DNA from: Roseiarcus sp963779095
GTDB lineage: Bacteria > Pseudomonadota > Alphaproteobacteria > Rhizobiales > Beijerinckiaceae
Assembly: GCA_963779095.1 (NCBI GenBank)
Contig: CAVZWU010000013.1
Span: 124,001 to 188,000 of the forward strand
DNA length: 64,000 nucleotides
Direction: 5' to 3'
Of the stretch, positions 55,846-64,000 are shown one piece after another (position 1 is the stretch's first letter; each line of letters opens with the position of its first letter). A model generated the notes under the pieces. That model saw only the letters and a list, made by a program, of their open reading frames with translations. It searched no databases and was not told the DNA's origin. The translations under genes and the position numbers were made by a program.

Positions 55846-56066
55846 TTGGATTTCTTCCAGCGAGCCTCCGCAGCAAGGTGCGCAATCTCGGAGCGCTTCT
55901 CTGGGGTTAGCAGGCGAGCCCTCGCTGGACCACCCTTGGAGCCCGCCTTCCTTGCTCGAACGATCTTCGCTGTCTCGGCAGGCTCGCTTACGTTGCCTGT
56001 CGCCGCGTCGATAACGAACTTGGCGAGTTGGTTCGGATCGCGGGGGCGCTTGGGCGTCTTGGTCAC
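55842..56066 (-). CDS. Small basic hypothetical protein
   Basis: About 74 residues from the GTG at 56066, which overlaps the stop of the upstream small gene (GTGA). The protein VTKTPKRPRDPNQLAKFVIDAATGNV... ends KAGSKGGPARARLLTPEKRSEIAHLAAEARWKK. From memory similar small basic proteins with a KGGxARAxxLTPExRxxIAxxAAxARW pattern are widespread in bacterial mobile and plasmid DNA; their function is not known. It converges on the partner gene with a 4-bp overlap. Confidence 0.65.
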   Translation of the reverse strand: MTKTPKRPRDPNQLAKFVIDAATGNVSEPAETAKIVRARKAGSKGGPARARLLTPEKRSEIAHLAAEARWKKSN

Positions 56067-56311
56067 TCTATCGATCCTGTCAGGGCGGACAAACGAACGG
56101 GTGCCCCAACATCCCACTCGATAATGCTGCCGAGGGTCACCCCAAGCGGTTCAGCGATATTCCCTGGCTGTTGAGCGAAACGCACTTCTCCGTCAAGGTT
56201 TGGTTTCTCTTTGCGGAGAAGGGACACCGCTTGCGCCTCGGTTGCGGCACCTATGTAAAAGTACCGCGACCCGAGACTATTCGTGACAACGGCGGCATAG
56301 ATTTTTTCCAT
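56063..56311 (-). CDS. Small hypothetical protein
   Basis: 82 residues (MEKIYAAVVTNSLGSRYFYIGAATEAQAVSLLRKEKP...), intact, with an ATG start at 56311 and no recognised domain. It is the first gene of a two-gene pair with the small basic gene (4-bp GTGA overlap). Its upstream region reaches the right terminal inverted repeat. Confidence 0.6.
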   Translation of the reverse strand: MEKIYAAVVTNSLGSRYFYIGAATEAQAVSLLRKEKPNLDGEVRFAQQPGNIAEPLGVTLGSIIEWDVGAPVRLSALTGSIE

Positions 56312-56354
56312 GCGCCTAAGCTCGCTACGCGGGTGGCCGCTGTCAACCTCGTTG

Positions 56355-56377
56355 AAATTTCAAACTAGCCCACTGCC
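56355..56377 (-). repeat. Right terminal inverted repeat of the IS1-family element
   Basis: Reverse complement begins GGC then AGTGGGCTAGTTTGAAATTT, one mismatch to the left end. Confidence 0.9.
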
Positions 56378-56715
56378 AGCGCTCGCGATCGCTCGCTCCA
56401 GCTCAGAAAAAAGATAGGGCTTGGGGCAATGCCTGATCTGCGGATATCGCTTAATCAGAGCGCCGTCCTCGTAGCCGGAAGTAAAGACAAACGGGATGTT
56501 GCGGGCGACAAGCGCGTCGGCGACAGGATAGGCCATTGCGCCGCCGAGGTTAAGGTCCAAAACCACCGCATCGATCTCCGGATTCGAACTCGATCGCGTT
56601 TATCGCCCTTTCGACGGAAGGGACCGGCCCCAGGACAATTGAGCCGACGCCCTCAAGCTGGTCGCTGAGCGTCGTGGCGATCAGGTACTCGTCTTCGACG
56701 ACAAGAATGCGGCGA

Positions 56716-56738
<23 letters not shown>
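56360..56738 (-). CDS. Response regulator receiver protein, 3' end replaced by transposon, frameshifted
   Basis: A single-domain CheY-like receiver. ATG at 56738 (MASSALRDRRILVVEDEYLIATTLSDQL) starts within the kinase gene, overlapping its stop by 23 bp. The phospho-acceptor aspartate is in AVVLDLNLGG after a one-base correction near 56578, and the conserved lysine is in CPKPYLFSELERAIA. The element replaces the last codons: the present end is GSGLV and a stop inside the repeat, whereas removing the transposon and one target copy gives LLG and a TGA. It is the likely output partner of the adjacent HWE kinase. Confidence 0.85.
56378..56385 (+). repeat. 8-bp target-site duplication, right
   Basis: AGCGCTCG, exact copy of 53225-53232. 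Confidence 0.9.
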
Positions 56739-59915
<3,177 letters not shown>

Positions 59916-60506
59916 CTGACATCCCGGTTGCTCAGGCCGGCCGACCCGGATCGTTGACCTGTCGTCGCTTCGGGGCGCTGGAGGACGGATCGCCGCTCGA
60001 TTTTGAGGCTCGACCACAGGCTTTCCACCCTAATCCCCTCGTGTAGCTGCTACAATTGTTAATCGCCAACCTGGAAACATGATTTCATCTCTTGGTCTGA
60101 AGCGCATCGTGACCGTCGCGCTCCAGTCCGCCCGCAGCGCAAGCCGCGCATCCACACTCGGTCGACCTTCGGCGAAGGGCTTAGCGGCAAGGTCGGGTTC
60201 GACGCGCGACGTTCCGGCGACTGTCGGGGCCATCGTGCGATCAACGCCCGACGTCAAGGATTGTTCCGGCAAGGCGATCGGCCTCGGACGCCGTCCGCTT
60301 TCCCTCTACTCGCAGCGCGTCGCGCAGCGTCTCGACAGCTCCCAGCTTTGAGCCGAGGTCCGAACCGGTTCACCGGCTCCGCCGACCACGCCCGGTCTTC
60401 GGCCGAAATCCGGAACCTGATCGCTCGGAAGGCGTCTGCCCCAAACCGGGACGCGACGCCCTCACCCTTGGTAACGCCCCAGCAACGTTAAGCGCCAATA
60501 AAGGAA
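59916..60506. other. Intergenic region between the kinase and the cell wall hydrolase
   Basis: About 590 bp between divergent genes. Small open frames on both strands lack recognisable domains. It should contain the promoters of both genes. I see no other element. Confidence 0.5.
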
Positions 60507-61770
60507 TTGGTTCGCATTGCGCGCTTTTTCGTTAAGGCCGCAGCGCGGGGACGTGAAACCAACGCACGGGCGCTCGCTTCGGGTATGGGTCGTTCGCGGT
60601 TCGGATGGGCTCTTTCGGTCGCCGCGCCATGGTGCGTGGCCCTCGCGGTGCTTGTCTCGATCACCGCCGAAGCGGAGCAGGAGCCGCCCGAGTTCATGAG
60701 CGCCTTCGATCGCAGCCGCATGATCGGCGCCGCGGGCGGACTCGACGAGGCGATCGCCGGTCGCCCGCTCCGCGCGGTCGACGAAGACGGCGAGCCGCTG
60801 CCGATCGTCCAGGCCCGCTATGTCACGGGCGATCCGAACGCGCCTGCAGCCGATCCCGACGAGATCGAGCCGGACGGGACGCTAAAGCGGCCGGGACTGA
60901 AGTTCCCCGCCGTCGATCGCGGCGCCAAGGGCGATCCGCTCATCGGCCCTCCGAGCTTGAACGCCAAACGCTTCAACGAGAGGCGAGCCCAGGCCGAGCC
61001 CTACGCGCTCAATTCCTGGCCGCGCGAACTCGAGGATCCCCGCGACGACGAATTCGATCCCCGCCATACGATGAGCCCTCCCCGGCCGGCCGACAGCGGC
61101 GAGCAGGAGGCGAAGCCCGCGCCGATCACCTTCGAGGACGGCGCGACGCCTGCCCTGCCGCTCGAATTCGCGCTCAATTCCTCGACGCCGACCTCAAGCG
61201 ACGGGGTCGTGGTCGCCGTCGAGAGCGATGAATCGGGGCTGACGACGGTCCCGCAACTCTCCGACGCGGACGGCAAGCCGAACTACGCCGCCCTCATCGA
61301 TCCGAAGGACAGGGCGCGCCAGATGCGCTGCCTTGCGGAGGCGATCTATTTCGAAGTCCCGCAGCGAACCCGAAGAGGGCCAGGCCGCCGTGGCGCAGGT
61401 CGTGCTCAACCGGGTGCGCAGCGGCATCTATCCGACCACCGTCTGCGGCGTCGTCTATCAGGACCGCAATCGCCCGTTCGCCTGCCAGTTCACTTTCGCC
61501 TGCGAAGGCAAGTCGCTGCGCATCGAAGAGCCCGGCCCGTGGGCGGTCGCGACCCGCATCGCGGAGGCGGTGGTGAGCGGCGCGAACTACAATCCCAAGG
61601 TCGGCGTGGCGGTCAACTATCACGCCAATTACGTGTCGCCGTTCTGGGTCGGCTACCTGAAACGGGTCGACCGCATCGGCGCTCATATCTTCTACGCCAT
61701 GCGCGATGGCGTGAACTGGGCGCCGGGGGCGCTCAACGGGCGGGGCGATCGGCCGCCGCTCGCCAATTGA
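60507..61770 (+). CDS. Cell wall hydrolase, SleB family (frameshifted)
   Basis: A peptidoglycan hydrolase of the spore-cortex-lytic-enzyme-like family, which in non-sporulating bacteria acts on cell walls. A membrane or signal segment (SVAAPWCVALAVLVSITAEAE) precedes a long low-complexity linker rich in D, P and E. The catalytic domain starts with CLAEAIYFEV (catalytic Glu) and, after a one-base break near 61365, continues GQAAVAQVVLNRVRSGIYPTTVCGVVYQ, FACQFTFACEGK, ending with VNWAPGALNGRGDRPPL. The N-terminal start is uncertain; several in-frame starts precede the membrane segment. Confidence 0.85.
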
Positions 61771-62053
61771 TACTGGCGGCGCTGCAACCGAAAGGGCGCC
61801 TGCCCCAACATTGGCGCTCTAACCGCTCCGTTCCATCCAGGCAGCCACGTCTCGAGGTCGGGACCGATGAAGGCCCGGCGGGCGCCAATCGCGGCCTGAC
61901 CTGGCGCAATCGCCCGCTTTCCCTCGCGCTCGCGCATGGCTTATGCTCGCTTCGCCGCTCGCGTCTCGTCAATGCCGAATGGCTAAAGCGAGACGTCCGA
62001 CGCAATCGGTTCATGAGCGGTCCGCAGGCGCTCGACAGGCGAGGAGCATCAGC

Positions 62054-62994
62054 ATGGCGCCCCCCGATATGCTTCGCTATGCGAAAATCCCTCTCAACAA
62101 TGGATCTGGCGCGATCCCCGCGGTCGGCTTTGGCACGCTGATCGCCGACCCCATCGCGACCAAGGAAGCGACTCGGACCGCGCTCGAGGTGGGTTTTCGG
62201 CACTTCGATTGTGCGGAGCGCTACCGCAATGAAGAAGAGGTTGGTGACGCCATGCAGGCGGCGTTCAGGGCTGGGATAGCTCGGCGAGAAGACATCTTCG
62301 TCACCACCAAGCTATGGAACACCAATCATCGCCCCGAGCGGGTCAAGCCCGCCTTTGACGCCAGCCGCCGGCGGCTGCAAATCGACACCGTCGATTGCTA
62401 TCTTATCCACACCCCCTTCGCCTTTCGGCCTGGCGACGAGCAGGACCCAGGGACGAGCGCGATCAGGTCATCTACGATTCCGGAGTGACGCTGGTCGAGA
62501 CATGGGGAGCGCTCGAGCGCCTTGTGGACGAGGGCAAATGCAAGTCGATCGGCCTGTCGGATGTTACTTTGGATCAGCTGCGCGGGATCGTCGCGGCCGC
62601 GCGGATCAAGCCTGCAGTGGCGCAGGTCGAGTGCCATCCGTATTTCCCTCAATGGGACCTGGTCGAATTTTGTCGGGAAAATGGGATTGTCGTGCAAGCG
62701 GGCGCGCCATTGGGACATGGCTTGGATCCGAAAGTTCTGGACGACCCCGTGATCGCAGCCATCGCGCAGCGCGTCCACAAGACGCCTGCTCAAGTTGCGC
62801 TTGCCTGGGCGGTGCAGCGCGGCACTGCGTTTCTCGTTACCTCTCGCACGGCTTCCCGTATCCAGGAGAACTTTGACATTTCGACCCTGCCTGAAGACGC
62901 CATGCGGGAGATTAGCCAAGGCATAACGACGAACGTCCGGCGCAATCCTGTGGTGGAGACGGGCGTTCCCGGCTTTATTCCCCGGAGCCGTTGA
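62054..62994 (+). CDS. Aldo/keto reductase (frameshifted)
   Basis: NADPH-dependent oxidoreductase. The ATG at 62054 (MAPPDMLRYAKIPLNNG) starts the protein. Catalytic residues of the family are visible: D and Y in FDCAERYRNEEEVG, K in VTTKLWN, H in DCYLIHTPFAF. A one-base break near 62450 is corrected to YDSGVTLVETWGALERLVDEGKCKSIGLSD; then QVECHPYFPQWDLVEFCRENGI follows. The C-terminus is normal. Substrate not predictable. Its 5' end lies 283 bp after the hydrolase. Confidence 0.88.
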
Positions 62995-63506
62995 AGCTGG
63001 CCTCGCCAGGCGCGGCGCGCCTCGGCGCTATTGAACGACCGGGCCCTCGCTTCGGAGATCATGGTTTGACGCCTCGCGCCGCCCCGCCGGCAGCTGAAAC
63101 CAGCGACGCCGTAGCTTCTGCGCTCGACCGCGATTGGGTCGCCGACGCGGTGCGCCTGAAGCGCGTGCGATGCCGGCGGCGCGGCTGGCGGGCTCGGGAA
63201 AGAGAAAATTCCTTGCGGCTTTGAGCCGGGGCTATTGTCTGACGTAAGGACATGTGAAAATCTGGCGACAGATGGCGTCGTCAGTTGATTCGTATTTTTG
63301 GCGAGACCAAGTCGGGCTGTGTGGGGCAGCGATAATTCCGGTCGAGCGGCAACCTTCGTCTGATTTTGCGTAAGTCTTCGCGATAAAAACTTATTTCTTT
63401 ACTGAACTCGTGAACCGGAAAAGTCCGCCTCTCACTTCTCGTGCGCCGGATCGAATCCCGCAATTGCGGCCAAGACGAGCGGCTGACGCGTCGGCGGGGG
63501 TGGGCC
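62995..63506. other. Intergenic region
   Basis: About 510 bp without a supported gene; mixed GC. A moderately AT-rich patch at 63290-63410 may hold the promoter of the last gene. Confidence 0.45.
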
Positions 63507-64000
63507 ATGTCGATCGCCTCATTTCATGGACGCGAGCATCGCGCGCGGCGCGGCTACCGTTTTCATTTGTCTTGGACACTGCGGCCGATGCTGGCCGCCT
63601 TCTCACTCTTCCTGCTGGCTGCCTGCAGCGCGCTGCCAACGCCGGTCCTCGAACAGGAATCCGTTAAGGGCCAGGAATCCTTCAAGGGAATGAGCGCGCT
63701 CGCCGCCACGCCTGAGCGGCCGCTGCAGGTGCTTATCATCCATGGCATAGGAACGCCTGCCCCGTACCAGTTCGAAGGGTTCATTCAGTCGCTCGCGCAG
63801 CGTTTCAGGCTCGTTCAGGTCCCCCGCGGACCTTCGGAACCGCAAACTTCCGGGTGCTCTCACACAGACCCGGTGTCTCCCGCCCTCATTCACCCGGCCC
63901 CAACCCCAATCACCATTGCCGGAGTTCCCGACTACGCCCAGGCGCAGCTCTATACCTATTCTTTTGGGCCGAGCTCCGACGGGCCGGTCACGCTCAACGT
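63507..64000 (+). CDS. Lipoprotein-like alpha/beta hydrolase (3' partial)
   Basis: The frame runs from ATG 63507 off the window end. The more likely start is the ATG at 63588: it gives a lipoprotein signal (MLAAFSLFLLAACSALP) with a lipobox LAAC. The mature part includes ERPLQVLIIHGIGTPAPYQFEGF, resembling the oxyanion segment of alpha/beta hydrolases. The end is cut, so the catalytic triad cannot be seen. No function beyond a probable hydrolase is claimed. Confidence 0.65.
   Translation, partial: MSIASFHGREHRARRGYRFHLSWTLRPMLAAFSLFLLAACSALPTPVLEQESVKGQESFKGMSALAATPERPLQVLIIHGIGTPAPYQFEGFIQSLAQRFRLVQVPRGPSEPQTSGCSHTDPVSPALIHPAPTPITIAGVPDYAQAQLYTYSFGPSSDGPVTLN

Larger units (their letters stand above)
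53233..56377. mobile_element. IS1-family transposon with four passenger genes
   Basis: A 3145-bp element. The left end (53233-53255) and the right end (56355-56377, reverse complement) are 23-bp terminal inverted repeats with 22 matches, the shared core being AGTGGGCTAGTTTGAAATTT. It carries an intact IS1-family DDE transposase (minus), a metallopeptidase-type gene with partner (plus), and two small coupled genes (minus). All frames are intact. Its 8-bp target duplication is perfect, so insertion is likely recent. Confidence 0.92.

Noticed and set aside
60079..60351. 90-codon open frame between the kinase and the hydrolase
   Set aside because: No motif, poor start context, and composition like non-coding GC-rich DNA.

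Overview
The window is GC-rich chromosomal DNA from an alphaproteobacterium, most likely a member of the Hyphomicrobiales (Rhizobiales) near the Beijerinckiaceae/Methylocystaceae. The evidence is gene content: a MucR/Ros regulator, a CheB-CheR-PAS-HWE kinase with its receiver, an Atm1-type exporter, YidB and GlsB proteins, and the infA-maf-yacG block. The species assignment is inference. No rRNA, tRNA or CRISPR array was seen.

Layout. 0-8 kb: the 3' end of a PaaG-like enoyl-CoA hydratase, hemW, a PII signal protein, and a complete five-gene peptide/opine-type ABC importer. 8-13 kb: a DCC/lipase-maturation-factor fusion, a decayed amidase and a dead IS5-like element that still carries an intact small passenger gene. 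13-28 kb: housekeeping and envelope genes (YidB, GlsB, MoaE/MoaD, PgsA, Upp, MucR, Atm1-like exporter, Psd/PssA, an RND efflux pair, a secreted alpha/beta hydrolase, InfA-Maf-YacG). 28-38 kb: glycosyltransferase, oligopeptidase B, HAD phosphatase, ketopantoate-reductase-like protein, XRE-cupin regulator, GNAT, a PDZ/7TM/GAF sensor-like protein and a haloacid dehalogenase, followed by a repeat-rich intergenic region. 39-42.5 kb: an L,D-transpeptidase-like protein, a truncated exoribonuclease and an AT-rich two-gene cassette between identical 101-bp repeats. 42.5-53 kb: SMC, L19, a Baeyer-Villiger-type monooxygenase, PriA, and an O-antigen ligase/polymerase-like protein. 53.2-56.4 kb: an IS1-family element with 23-bp terminal inverted repeats, an 8-bp target duplication and four passenger genes, inserted in the last codons of a response regulator. 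56-64 kb: that regulator and its CheB-CheR-HWE kinase, a SleB-type cell wall hydrolase, an aldo/keto reductase and the start of a lipoprotein-like hydrolase.

Two accessory islands stand out. The first (39980-42502) is an ORC/Cdc6-like AAA ATPase with a helix-hairpin-helix-like tail, translationally coupled to a protein of no recognised family, framed by two identical MITE-like repeats. The second (53233-56377) is a transposon carrying a HigA-like/ImmA-IrrE metallopeptidase gene with a partner, plus a second coupled pair of small genes. Both look like horizontally acquired modules and are candidates for undescribed defence or addiction systems; that function is inference.

Many core genes here contain single-base frameshifts (about 30 in all, dense at 28-37 kb), while long genes such as smc and priA and both mobile cassettes are intact. 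Most of these indels are probably sequencing or assembly errors, so frameshifted genes are given as one CDS with the break noted. The IS5-like transposase is different: it has in-frame nonsense codons and a 17-bp duplication and is a true pseudogene.
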